Counted from the stretch's first letter, positions 40,190-50,623 are shown. The stretch: DNA of 64,000 nucleotides from Taeniopygia guttata (GCF_048771995.1 NC_133034.1:4183501-4247500), one strand, 5' to 3'. The notes: generated by a model from the sequence alone, not told the origin. Numbers and translations: made by a program.

Positions 40190-41162
40190 GTGGCAAAGAG
40201 GAGGTAAGTAGAGTAAATGGAGAGGAATTTCCTTGTGGGAAGCTTTGAATGTTGGGATATTTACACTGTCACTGCTAGCCAGGGTGGGAGCATGAAGCGT
40301 AAATCCAGTGTCAGAATGAATTTTTTGTGGTGACTTCCAAGGCTGCTCTGGGCAGGTCAGTTCCTGGAGGAACCTTGTGCTTTGTGTCCCATTTTTGTGG
40401 TTTTGTGGCCATTGCTGAGTTTGGCATGGCAGACTGGAGAGGCTTGCTTGCAGAGGGTGCAGGTTTAACCCCTTCCCTGTGTGCATTTCTGCAGTGGCTG
40501 CAGATGAGGCTGCACTTGCTGGGCACAGTACGTGCAGATGTGTTCTGGCCAGCTGCAGCTGCTGCGATGTGAGCCAGGGGCAGCTCTGGAGAGCAGTTCC
40601 AGGACTGCTGAGGGCTGGTTCTGGATCCTCACTGAGGGTTTGCCCCTCGATCTGGGCACCTTCACCAAGGAGTGGTGGGAGGGCTGACCTGGCAAGCTGG
40701 GCAGAGCCTGCAGCACTTCAGCCAGAAGTATGGCTCAAGGGTTTCCTTGTGCTGCAGCCTGCAGTTGTTTGCTGGGGATGGGATTAAATCCATTAAATCC
40801 AGTGGATTTAATGGATTTATTCATTATTCATCCAGGCAGGGCTGGCTGCATGCAAGGAGTCCCTGGGGATGGGGCAGGAAGGGCTGCAGCAGCCAGAGCA
40901 CAGCTGAGAGTGCTGCTGTGCTGTGTGCTGAACTCGGGGACGTTTTTGTGTGCACAGGAACTGCCAGGTGTGCCTTCTTTGGGCCAAAGCAGCAATTTGG
41001 GAGCAGGATCACTTCAGGATTAGCACAGTGTGCACGGGACAATGGCATGGGTTATCCCTGTCCCTGTGTCCAAGCCCTGGGGATAAGGGCAGCACAACTG
41101 GTGCTGTCAGACTCTGAAGTGCATTTTAGTGACTTTTCATCTTGTTAAGTCAGCACAAGTAT
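40190..41162. other. Intergenic stretch, moderately GC-rich, no recognised gene
   Basis: Open frames of up to about 158 residues appear on both strands because GC content is higher here (CTGCAG and GGCAGG-rich), but none looks like a protein or has matching splice signals. Apart from the palindrome at 40785 I see no feature. Confidence 0.4.
40785..40819. repeat. Near-perfect palindrome, 17-bp arms, 1-base spacer
   Basis: TAAATCCATTAAATCCA is followed by a single G and then TGGATTTAATGGATTTA, its exact reverse complement. Each arm itself contains the direct repeat ATTAAATCC. It lies in the HS6ST1-UGGT1 spacer. The function is unknown. Confidence 0.9.
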
Positions 41163-41317
41163 TAATTTTCTTTATATCCCCATACAGCTAAATGAAAGAA
41201 AAATCTTAAAGTCTCATTTCCTTGCTATTTGCTTTTTAGTAAGGCAGTAAGATCATCCTTTTAAAATAAAATACATGGAAATGGGCAGGAAGAGCAGCTC
41301 GTAGCCAGGTGATTTGT
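41163..41317. repeat. Direct repeat, copy 1 of a duplicated segment
   Basis: Aligns by eye with 42546-42700. Both contain CCCCATA, then TCTCATTT, GCTATTTGCTTTTTAGTAAG, GGCAGT and CTTTTAA, and end in a GTAGCCAG segment. Copy 1 carries an extra GAAAGAAAAATCTT-type insertion. The copies are in the same orientation, about 1.38 kb apart. Confidence 0.75.
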
Positions 41318-42545
41318 TCACCTGTAGACAAAGTGCTGCCTGCCCTTGTATGGCTTTGTATCTTCCACAGAAAGAGCCTAAATGGTACCCAGCAAACCAG
41401 CAAGGAATGGGACAGTTTGCACATCAAAGAAACCTGTCGTATTCAGGTTAATACAATTTTTTAAATTTTTATTTTAAAAAAGGATTCAAAACTACTTTTT
41501 GCATCCCCGCTCCCTGCTTCCCCATCAGAATTTTTCTCATTTATGCAGCTCTTTTGGGGTGGAGGGTGATCAGTTCTTCAGCATTCAGTATGTACAGTTA
41601 CATGCTTAAATAGGTACTTCAAAAAGCAAAAGGGGAAGAGTGCAAAATCCTGTTGAGGTCATAGGCATATGATGTGTATTTATTCTTTCTGGCTGCTTCC
41701 TCTTTCCCTTTTAGTTGTCTCCTAGGATTTGGTCTCATTTGCCAAACCTGAGCAAGTTCAAACAGTCAAGTGCATGTCTCTGTAGCATTCAGCTGGGTTT
41801 CCTGTGTCAAGCTGTCCATTTTATAGCTGTTTGATTAATAAAGATGCTCTGGTAAAGAGGCTTTGAGAGTCCCATAGGAGTTTGGAATTCATTCTCAACT
41901 CTGAAAGAACTTCAGACACGCCTCTGCACTTGGAAGCATTTCTGGAGAATCACTTTCCCAGTCCTTACTGTGAAGTATCAGTGTAAAACCAAATCAAATG
42001 AAGAAATGACAAAAAGCTGACACAGAAAAATTCTTTTTAAGTAGCAGTAGGTAGAGTTAAAAAAAAATACCTAAAAGGTAGATTTATATAAAATATTCCT
42101 ATTGCTTAACAGAAGTTATGGGGTTACTCAAATACCATGATTAAAAAGACTGGCTGGGAGGAAGAACTCTTTCCTCCTTTTCCCTTCTAGCTTTTCAACA
42201 GCATCCCAACACTTGCATCCAAGAAGTGCAAAATGTACTCCAAGGAACACTATTAAAACCTCAGTTATCTGCCCCAAAGCAATTGACAGGAGAGACATGG
42301 GTAAAGAACAGCAGAGGTTTTATTATGTTGGATCTTGTTGTTCAGGGAAACTCACTGTGATCTCAGTGCCTTTCAGTAAAGAGAACTCCCCATACCTTGG
42401 GGCACTTGGGATGGGTGCCACACAGAGTTATGCAATATTCTTGAACAGATTACAGAAAATTCGGGTAAAACCAGGTCATAATTTAAAAATGTTCTGATTC
42501 CTAAGACTGTTACTGGGTATTTACTGCTTTGTACATGTCCCTTTC
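41318..42545. other. Intergenic stretch between the two direct repeats
   Basis: Holds no recognised gene. A segment near 42270-42330 (GGTTTTATTATGTTGGATC) hints at retroelement sequence, but too weakly to annotate. A/T-rich runs occur at 41455-41480 and 42060-42067. Confidence 0.35.
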
Positions 42546-42700
42546 ATTTTCTTTATAATAGCCCCATATAGCTAAAAGTCTCATTTCTTTGCTATTTGCT
42601 TTTTAGTAAGGCAGTGAAATCTTCCTTTTAAGATAAAAGTACAGGGCATTTCTCAAGTGTGAACTCCTCACCAAGAGGTCAAGCTGCTTGTAGCCAGAGA
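42546..42700. repeat. Direct repeat, copy 2 of a duplicated segment
   Basis: Partner of 41163-41317; see shared blocks there. It lacks the insertion of copy 1 and has about 25 unmatched bases before the shared GTAGCCAG segment. Either a local duplication or two fragments of one repeat family. Confidence 0.75.
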
Positions 42701-44020
42701 TGGGAACAATGTCATCACTCTGCCCCAGAAGTGGCTTTTCTAATCTGAGGGGTGCAAAACCACAGTGCAATCCCTATTTTGTAATTATCACCACTCTTAC
42801 AGTCACAGGACCAGGCCACCAGTGATATGATCAGCAGCAGCTCTATTTCATTAAGCACCTCACTCCAAGATGCTTTCTACATGGGGGTGACAAACTATTT
42901 GTCTTTCAAGGCCCCATTGAGCATCTAAGAGCAAACATATGCACAGATCCAAAAGAAGTGATTATTCTCTTTTTGATTGTCATTTCTGGCTGGAAGTAAA
43001 TAGCAGCTTCTCAGAAAAAATGGGAATAATTCACATTCAGAATGATCAATACCATGAGCATTTTGTACTGTATTTGAGAACATCTACAGGACTCTTACAA
43101 GTACTGCAAAGGTATAGAATCTCACAGTATGTTTCTGGTTTCTTTCTGTATCAATTGTGAGTTAGATGACTTTTATTTCTTCATAAAAATGAAGAGTATG
43201 GTGTCTGTTAAATGGAGACAACAAAAATATCTTTCATAGCCAGCTAAATCTTATAATTAAAAAAAAAATGCAGTGTGGGTGTTCCAGTACATACATTATC
43301 TATCAGAATGAAGGAACATATTTAAAAGACACAATTGTAACTGACATTTAATTTAGAAGTATTTTCATATTCAACAAAGCATTGTAAATGTGCTGAATTT
43401 AAGAGATGGCTTTTTTTTTTTTCAGTCTTGTGGCTCCTAATATAATTTGGGAGGAAAAAACAAGCCAAATAGGGTTCTAGAGAGGAAAGGGCCTTGTTTC
43501 ACAGAAAGCTGCTCCTGTTCTGAGGGCATGAGCACATTCTTGCTCCATCCATCCCTGGAGGGAATTGTGGTGTGCAGCTGCTGCCCACTTCTTCCTGTGC
43601 CACTCCATGTGCTCCAGCAAGGCTGAAGTGATTTGTAACTCAAGACAGAAAGGACAACTTTACCTGTACTCTCTCAGCTATTTAAAAAAGGCTGATATCA
43701 CATGGAATTCGTTTGTTGGCAGGCATGTTGTTTCTTACACTAGAAAGAAATGCTGCTATTGTTAAGTCTGCTTATCCTTAAGTGAAGCAGTTTTGATGGG
43801 AAGCATAAGGCACCTCACCTGTAATTTCCAGAGACACCAGACAGACTATCTGAATTTAAAACCCCACAAAGTGGGAAATACCTAAGCTGATAAACTATAA
43901 GTTGCTCTTATGTACTCTTTTAAAGAGTTTGGACCCTTCCTTCAGCTGGCTGAAGAGCTGCTTTTTCTCTTAAGTCAGACTATTGAACAGTTTAAACACT
44001 GCAACTCATGTCTTCTTTCA
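42701..44020. other. Intergenic stretch, no recognised gene
   Basis: A/T-rich sequence with an A-tract at 43259-43268 and a T-tract near 43411-43422. It ends in a pyrimidine-rich TGTCTTCTTTCAG at 44020, which could serve as a + strand splice acceptor for the open stretch that follows. I could not find a convincing partner exon upstream. Confidence 0.35.
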
Positions 44021-44195
44021 GATTCCTCCAAAACATGATACGATTTATACCACAGCAATTCCAGAAGAATATTTCAATATTCTTATAATGAGATATGATT
44101 ATTGGGTTGAAGGTCTTGCAGCACAAAACATTTATCTGTATGAAAACAAGGGAGGCACAAAAACCAAAAAAGTTCGGATTTCTCAAGCTGCATAG
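44021..44195 (+). CDS. Unidentified open exon candidate (57 residues, possible last exon)
   Basis: After a good acceptor (TGTCTTCTTTCAG) the + strand reads IPPKHDTIYTTAIPEEYF and onward to YDYWVEGLAAQNIYLYENKG and a basic tail ending VRISQAA, then a stop. The composition is protein-like (aromatic and charged residues evenly mixed, no low complexity). An AATAAA lies 415 bases further on at 44610, so the arrangement acceptor-CDS-stop-UTR-hexamer is complete. I do not recognise the protein and see no upstream exon in the same frame phase, so this may be a chance frame in intergenic DNA. It would be transcribed convergently with UGGT1, with overlapping 3' ends. Confidence 0.25.
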
Positions 44196-44575
44196 GTGAC
44201 TATATTTTGTACTAGAAATCTCCTTTTAGTTCTTACATTTCAAATCTTCAGCTCCTCAGAGTTACAGGGAGCAGACTAATAACCCTACAGAATGGGGGAA
44301 ACTGGATTTGAGGGCTTTCTTCAAATGGTATTTTCATAGTACAGAACTATGGCAGCAGCAGCATCTTTCAAAATGAAGACATGAATATGAATGATAAAAC
44401 TAGCCCAGGGTAATTAATCCTTGCAAGAAGAGACCTCCTTGTCTATGCACAGAATGAAAACAAATGCAAGTGAAATATCCAGAAACTCCAAAATCAAATT
44501 AGGACTGTAATGTGTGCAAGCAAAAAGGATGATCAAAGTGGGAACTAAGGCTTAAGACCTAAGAACTCTGAAGTT

Positions 44576-44581
44576 TTTATT
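44576..44581 (-). terminator. UGGT1: Candidate polyadenylation signal, UGGT1
   Basis: TTTATT on the + strand, so AATAAA on the - strand, about 890 bases past the UGGT1 stop codon. Confidence 0.45.
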
Positions 44582-44609
44582 GATGTGACAACATCTCTGT
44601 TTGAAGAAA

Positions 44610-44615
44610 AATAAA
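44610..44615 (+). terminator. AATAAA hexamer on + strand
   Basis: Lies 415 bases after the stop of the unidentified + strand open stretch and only about 30 bases from the opposing UGGT1 hexamer. If both are used, the two transcripts overlap tail to tail. Confidence 0.3.
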
Positions 44616-45471
44616 GTTAATGAAATTTTACATGATGATAAACTTCCAAGCTTCCACAGATTTTTCATAAACAAAAAAACATTCATGAATCAGTGAACCA
44701 CAGCAAGAGTAAGGCCCTACCAGTTTTGCAGACTGATGTAGACTTGGAGCAGGAGGGAGGGAGGGCACTTTGATTCAAGTCATAGAGCTAGGATGACCTC
44801 AGCTGCCAAATTCTGTGTTCCGCTCACTTAGGCATTTGCATTTGGATGGGCTTTTATATAGATTCTGGTAGCTTTACATTAAGTCAAACCATCAAAAGTT
44901 GGGCAATAAATGAAGACAGAAAATAGAAAATCAAAATAATGCTGATTTTGTTACAAAATCAAGGGCAGATTGAACAAATCCAAGAAGTATTTTCAATTGT
45001 TTGAAAACCTGAAGATGAAACAGTGTCCCAAATTCAAGGCATAATTTAGACCTTTATAATGTTACCTGGAAAAATTATGTCCATCAGATGAGGTTAGGAT
45101 GTATGTCTGCAATTCCCAGACTCTCAAGTTAGATCTGAGGCTAAACTGGAGCTTCATCAGTGGTGGAGGCAGCAACAGCTGAAGGAACAGGCTCTGGCTC
45201 TTCTGGTGGATTGTGAAGTTTTGTTTCTGAAACACTAAATTCCATCATGGGGTCTTTCATCTCCACCACAGGTGCAAAACACCAGTAATGCTAATTCCAG
45301 CAATCCAGATCCTATTTCATATGCAGAAATTAACCCAAAGGCAAGTAATAGAAATGCATACATCATCCCATTCAATTATTCAGTAGTTTTGCAGACACAT
45401 CGGGAAAAAAACCTAGCTTTCAATATAAAAATTGTCTATGAAAGAGTCTAACTTGAATTTGTCTCCATGGA

Positions 45472-45497
45472 TCATAATTCCGCATGTGCTGCTGGAT
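45472..45497 (-). CDS. UGGT1: UGGT1 last coding exon (C-terminal tail)
   Basis: After the acceptor TCTTCTACAG the first two bases complete an Asp codon with the previous exon, giving DPAAHAEL and a TGA stop. UGGT1 proteins normally end in a KDEL-like ER retrieval tetrapeptide (REEL in human, from memory). The predicted HAEL keeps the EL end but has Ala where the signal usually has an acidic or amide residue. The phase match and the EL ending make this exon likely, but the tail is poorly conserved and the join needs transcript proof. Confidence 0.7.
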
Positions 45498-45920
45498 CTG
45501 TAGAAGAGGAGAGAAAAATGAGCACTCAGGTTGAGCTGCCTCAGTTGGCAGATTGGTTTGAGAATCAGGATAGCCTCCCAAGACTTGTTCTTTGCAAGGT
45601 ACCAGTGCCTGAAGAACAATTCTCACCCACAGTGTGTAGCAGAACTTCTTTAAGGGTTAAGAAAAGGCCAAGCTCATAAAATTACAGGAACAGTGAGGGT
45701 CTTTTACAGAACTGGAACAAATCTGTTCTCTGTCTTTCAGAATTAGGTTAAATTACAGCAGACTTGCTCAGCAAGTTCCTTCCATCCCATGATGGTTTAA
45801 TTCAGCCTCATTCCCTCATTCAGCCCTGTGCACAGTACAAGCTCACAGCGAGAGAGGGAGGACACAGCACAAGACCAACAGGCACAGAGAAAGTCACAGA
45901 AGTACAGAAAGAAAAATTAC

Positions 45921-46080
45921 CATGTGTGTGTTGTCCTGGCATCTCAGCTGGTGTTCCCATTTCTTTTTCCTTCTGGAATTGACTCTGGAGCAGTTTGATT
46001 TCTTGATCATAGTCCTGCCATTCTGGAACTATCCTCATGGCTGCCTGCAGCTTGGGCTCTTTGGTCATTGGGTTGTTACA
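45921..46080 (-). CDS. UGGT1: UGGT1 penultimate coding exon
   Basis: Opens after TTTGCAG with CNNPMTKEPKL, then RIVPEWQDYDQEIKLLQ, the conserved end of the GT24 domain. The final residues (GTPAEMPGQHTH) are the variable linker before the ER retrieval signal. The donor is ATG|GTAATT, leaving one base for the next exon. The core matches human UGGT1 closely, and the linker does not align. Confidence 0.92.
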
Positions 46081-46376
46081 CTGCAAACAGAACAGTCAGG
46101 CTACAAAAGGTTTCTGCACTCACCAGAGGTGCAGGGATCAATCTGCTGGTGCTGAACAACACCTGCCTGTACTTCAGCCAGAGAACAGTGCAAAGTCTCT
46201 TTCCAAATTCATAATAATGCCACTCCTCCAGATAAGAGAAACACATAAGCTAATGGAAAAAACTCAAGTGCTGAAAATGTGCAAGTACTGGTACAGGCTG
46301 AGGGAGGGAAGTGCCTCTAAAACTGGTTGCTGTATTTTAATGTGCTGTAAGAGTGAGGGAATCATCCTGCACTCAC

Positions 46377-46493
46377 CAGATCAATGGTTTTTGCTCTCTT
46401 CTTCGAGGAGTCATCACACCATGTTTCACACCACAGCCACTCCTGGGGGAGGGACTTGATGGGTACCTGGTGAATCATGTTGTTTGGCAAATC
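46377..46493 (-). CDS. UGGT1: UGGT1 coding exon: [15 protein letters not shown] segment
   Basis: Thirty-nine codons in phase 0 between CAACAG and CTG|GTGAGT. Contains DLPNN, the second half of the NLDQDLPNN active-site motif of GT24 enzymes, and the Trp/Cys-rich [14 protein letters not shown] that is nearly invariant in UGGTs. Ends at KTIDL. Confidence 0.95.
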
Positions 46494-46741
46494 CTGTTGT
46501 GCAGAGTAAGAGTTAGTAGCTGTTTCCATAGGGTGCAGGATAGGAGGAGCAACCCCCCTACCAAACTAACAGTATTGTGAAGGTCAACTTTTGTAAGAGT
46601 TTTCTTTTTTCCCAGTGCAAATATAAAGTGATGAATCAACACTTCATCTCATCCCATTCCAAACAAAGACCTCTGGGGAAATCCCAAGTCCCAATCTGAC
46701 ACCATAGCCCAGTAAAACAAAACAAACACAATAAAACATAC

Positions 46742-46856
46742 CTGATCAAGGTTGGACAGACTGTTTGGATCCTGACTCAGGCCCTGATACTGTCCTCTGA
46801 GTCGATCTCCAGCTGCTATCTTCCTGAACTTCTTCAGATCCACAACATACAGAGCA
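46742..46856 (-). CDS. UGGT1: UGGT1 coding exon: [15 protein letters not shown] segment
   Basis: Begins by completing a Ser codon, then [20 protein letters not shown] and [13 protein letters not shown]. It forms the part of the GT24 fold leading to the NLDQ half of the catalytic-site motif. Acceptor CCACGTAG, donor CAG|GTATGT. Confidence 0.95.
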
Positions 46857-47340
46857 CTACGTGGAGATTATGCAATTAATAATGACTGCAATTAGCAATT
46901 ACACTGGGGGTAACTCTGCAGCCCCACCAGACCCCTGAGACACAATACCCTAAAATAATCTCAGAGTGGCAGCACATCTATGATCTATTACAAGGGAGGA
47001 AAGCAGTTCTAACAAAGTCATGGCATGCACGAAAAAGAATTTTCAACAAATCTGTCTTAGCTTTGCTGTCATGCAGTCCCTGTTCCAACATTTGTTATTA
47101 ACAAAGGAAGATGTCTGCTAGTTAACACTTCAGTTCTTCATCTCTAAAGTTGCAGCATACTGAAAATAACTTCAGTGTCTCTAGTGCTTCATTGGCTACA
47201 GAACCTTGAAGGGCAACAGGAAGCAACAAGTGGTTCATGCAGTGCTGCATACCTCAGCTAGTTTTCTGCTGAAGTCTAAGTAGCCACAAAAACTTTACCC
47301 CTCTATTTTGGAAAAAAAAAAAAAAAAGAATTCTTCATAC

Positions 47341-47501
47341 CTGATGTGGTATTTTCTTCCAGCTAAATGACTTGCCCAGTATCCTGATTTCCAGAACCTG
47401 TAGCCATCCATTTCCCTTCGGCTGTCACAGAATGGGGTGTATCCATAAGGAGCACCATCCAGATTCAAATCCCTCAATTCTTTCAGATCTGTGCGCACAA
47501 T
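47341..47501 (-). CDS. UGGT1: UGGT1 coding exon: [16 protein letters not shown] segment
   Basis: Follows CCCTTCAG and directly continues the DxD motif of the upstream exon. Carries [20 protein letters not shown] and [14 protein letters not shown], substrate-cleft segments conserved among UGGTs. The T in IVRTDL separates it from UGGT2 as I recall that paralogue. On the transcribed strand a U16 tract lies 13 bases past the donor. Confidence 0.96.
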
Positions 47502-48668
47502 CTGAAGGGAAAGGACATTTTATTTTCATTTCTAGGAGCCTGCCCTTCTAGGGTTATTTGCAAATGCTGTACAGGATTTAATTCAAACTGAGCAAACACA
47601 TAAAGGAAGAATTACCTGATAGTAATTTTGCATTATGTGTAAGTAGTACAAAAATACAACACAAAAGGTGTTATCTTCCCCGCCCTCAGAGCTGGAGCAA
47701 ATAAAATAGAGCTTCAAAATAAGCAGATTGGGGGGTGGTTTGACAGCTGAAGTGCAAAATTGTTTCTTAATAAGCAGTAAGAATTCTCACTGTACATTAA
47801 CTGGGATTCTTGGTATCCCTTCCTCTTCAGTGTCTGCAGACCCTTCAGGGATGAAAGCTTTTTAATGTCTTTTTGACACAGATGTGGCACTAGCACAACT
47901 TTAAAAATACCACTCTAATGGGAAAAAAATGCCTTAGTATCTCTCACAAGCAGAGAAACAAACTGTCTAAAATGACAACTGGGTAGCTGGAAATCTCTCC
48001 TAACTGATCCTTCAGCTTCAGTTTGACCTGGCATGGCATCACACTGTGCACGTGCTTTACACTCACTTGTTGATAATCTGTACTTCTCATTTCATATGTA
48101 CTTTTGAGAGTAGTTTTGGCAGTTGTCACTGTGCACATTTCCTGCCCTTTCCACCCAGGATTGAGGAGTGGGCACATACAAATCCTTCCAGTCCTGTTTG
48201 CCTTGCAGCAGGACAGGGCCTTGTGCACAAGGGATTTGCCTTCTCCTCCTCTGAAAGCCACTCAGATGTGGCCAAGCTAAAAGCAGGGGCCTGGGAGGCC
48301 AGAGTGGTTGGTGACTTAGGAAATACTGTCTGTGGTAAGTGTTCTACAGCTGGGAGAACAGACTGAACTGCAAAAATGGAAGGGTGAAATGAGACTCTAT
48401 CTGGCAAGCTAGCTGGAATCACAGTGAGTGAATGAGGAACCAGATAACAGTAAAAGACAGGCCAACAAAACCAATCTTGTGGAAACAGGCACAAAACCCA
48501 GCCCTCAGTGAAGCATGCCATAATTACAGAATCAACCTCCAGTCATGCCTGTGAAGGGCTCAGACTTGCAATCCTTCCAAACAATATGGAAATGGTATTC
48601 AAGAACTTATTATTAAAAAAAAAAAGGAAAAAAAAAAAAAGATCAAGTAACTCCAGCCTCTGTGTTAC
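47502..48668 (-). other. UGGT1: UGGT1 intron, 1.17 kb
   Basis: No further gene seen. Notable only for adenine runs at about 48615-48640 (U-runs on the transcribed strand) close to the donor of the DxD exon. Open frames around 48046-48521 are shadow frames. Confidence 0.6.
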
Positions 48669-48851
48669 CTGATCAGCATCCACAAAGAGGATTTTATCAA
48701 CAGCTAATGGGAAGAGCACATCTAGAAAGAGGATCTTGTAACCCCAGATGATTCGCTGCTTCTCTGTTTGTTGGTGCAGCCAGCGTGGCCATTTATACTG
48801 GACAAGCTCATACTGGAAATTGTACTTCTTGGCCATGTATGGGATGAACTC
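48669..48851 (-). CDS. UGGT1: UGGT1 coding exon with the catalytic DxD motif
   Basis: Sixty-one codons in phase 0: [59 protein letters not shown] and Q. The DAD in FVDADQ is the metal and UDP-glucose binding DxD of family GT24. All key residues are present, which supports an active enzyme. The downstream intron has long U-runs close to the donor. Confidence 0.97.
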
Positions 48852-49411
48852 CTGCAGAGGGAGGAGAAAAAAGCAGCTTATCTCAGTTCTTTGTTCCTCT
48901 GCAGGAAAAAGAAAAGCACATTACAAGAGACAGACTTCAGTCTAAGGCACAGAACTTCAGAAACTGAAATACCACAGAGAAAATTAGTTTCATTTTTAAT
49001 TCACACAAAACACTGAGGTCCAAGCTGAACAATCAATACAAATTGTAAAGGCAACTAATTATTTCAGCATTTTTGTCCACACAGTTCCTTATGAGCCATT
49101 TCATAGTGATCCACAGATGAGAATGCATTACTCAAATAATAAAAATTCACAGATGGGACAATTATTTAGGGGAGTACAAAGCAGTGTAAGTGGGAGCACG
49201 TAAAATGAGAGAAGAGCATTGGGAGAATTTTTTAATGAGAAAACTTGGCCCACTGTTACATCAGCTGACATTCCCATCTGTGAGGCTTTCTCCAGCTTTG
49301 GGTGAGTTCAGGTTTAGCCAATGATGCTGGTGCAGCACTGGGAAATGGAGAGGGAAGCAGCTTGTGGCACTTTCCCCCCACCACCAAATAAATTTCTAAT
49401 TAGTAACAAAC

Positions 49412-49496
49412 CTTGAATGTAGGTGATAAGTAGTTCTTCAGAAACCAAAACTTTAAAGGAGTCTTGGTGTGTTTCAGCACAGACAACATCATTATG
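49412..49496 (-). CDS. UGGT1: UGGT1 coding exon: [16 protein letters not shown] segment
   Basis: The first base completes an Arg codon, then [20 protein letters not shown] and NYLSPTFK, the first strands and helices of the GT24 domain. Donor AAG|GTTTGT. Confidence 0.95.
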
Positions 49497-50070
49497 CTAT
49501 CAAAAAGAAAAAATTAAAGCTGTTACAGGAACAAGTGGCACCCGTGAAAGATGAGCTGTGTAATAGATTACAAATTGCTGGGCTACATGATTGAATTATT
49601 TGCAATTATGTGTCAGGTAACTGAACTTCATGCATAAAGAAAAAGTGAGTAACTTCAGCCTAGTGTAAATTGCTTAATTTTATCAACAAAATTACTAAAC
49701 CCCCAACATCTCTATATTTTAACTAGGCAGAGAATATACAACCTGTTGGCTTTCACAGTCTTTTGAGAACAACAGAAGCTCATATTCTTCCAAAGCAACT
49801 GTGGCTTATTCTGTAACTTCTTAACAATACGCTGGTTATATTGTAGTGAGAAAATTTAGGACAGCAACACACCACCTATTAAACTAAGTCTATTTTTAAC
49901 TCACTAATGCTATGCAGGCAAAAGTGCCTATGACACACTAGAAGCAGATTCTAGTGGACTTCTGAGGCATTGAAAAAATGGGATTTTTTATCCTCTTGGA
50001 GATTGTAACCTTTTTCCTTGTGCAGGGACACTACCATTTGGCACACTGGGACTATAAATTCTCAACTAAC

Positions 50071-50175
50071 CGTAGGAATCTCTCATATAGGTGTCCTGAA
50101 GCCACAGAGAATATATTTAGTACATCATCTTTATCCTGTTTCACATCTTCATTCTTTTGCCCTCCTGTGAATCCC
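50071..50175 (-). CDS. UGGT1: UGGT1 coding exon: entry to the glucosyltransferase domain
   Basis: The first base completes a Trp codon; then GFTGGQKNEDVKQDKDDVLN, followed by IFSVASGHLYERFL. The charged linker marks the boundary between the folding-sensor part and the GT24 domain, and IFSVASGHLYERFLR is the conserved start of GT24. Donor CG|GTTAGT. Confidence 0.95.
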
Positions 50176-50623
50176 CTGAAAGCAAAAACATGGTTCTGTG
50201 AAGGACAGGGAAGGGCCAGCTCTGGAGGAAAGGCTGCAAATACAGAAAATGGCTACATTTTTGCTTTAATACAGCTGGTCTGTGGGTTTTGGGTGTCATT
50301 CCCTGCTGCCCAGGGTACCTTCCCCAAGGCAGAGCGCTGTGCACAAGGACAGGGAAGGTCCAGGAGCTCAGACATGAACACCTTTTGATTGAGAGAGCAC
50401 TGGCTGAGGTGCAGCAAAATTTTTTCAGGCTCTCAAGTAGTGGGGGGCGAGGGGTAAGGGAAGGTAAAAACAGGTGCAAAGCAGGAGCCCAGATGAATGA
50501 CAGAGGAGTCCAATGAATGACAGCCCTGAATTCAAGTAGTCTTAACAGACAGCTGTGGAATTTCACACACACCATGGTATTGCCAAATAGTTTTCCAGTT
50601 TCAAGAGACTGAATTGGTTTTAC

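Larger units (their letters stand above)
44196..45471 (-). other. UGGT1: UGGT1 3' UTR (probable extent)
   Basis: The - strand stop codon of UGGT1 is at 45472-45474. The following 900 bases on that strand contain no further exon of the gene, and the first good AATAAA is at 44576-44581, so I infer a 3' UTR of roughly 0.9 kb. Two overlapping - strand open stretches near 45143-45374 lie within it and are treated as chance. The true end needs transcript data. Confidence 0.5.

Noticed and set aside
39508..40196. Open frames of 130-184 codons on both strands
   Set aside because: Generated by the 31-bp tandem array within an LTR; repetitive peptides with no domain.
42213..42497. 94-codon + strand frame upstream of the unidentified exon candidate
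   Set aside because: Considered as an upstream exon, but it has no convincing flanking splice sites and the peptide does not look conserved.
45143..45374. Overlapping - strand open stretches (one hydrophobic, MMYAFLLLAFGLISAYEI..., one proline/glutamate-rich, ...NPPEEPEPVPSAVAAST...)
   Set aside because: They lie in the UGGT1 3' UTR, overlap one another in different frames, lack clear splice acceptors, and match no family I know. I considered a frameshifted retrocopy but could not name a parent gene.
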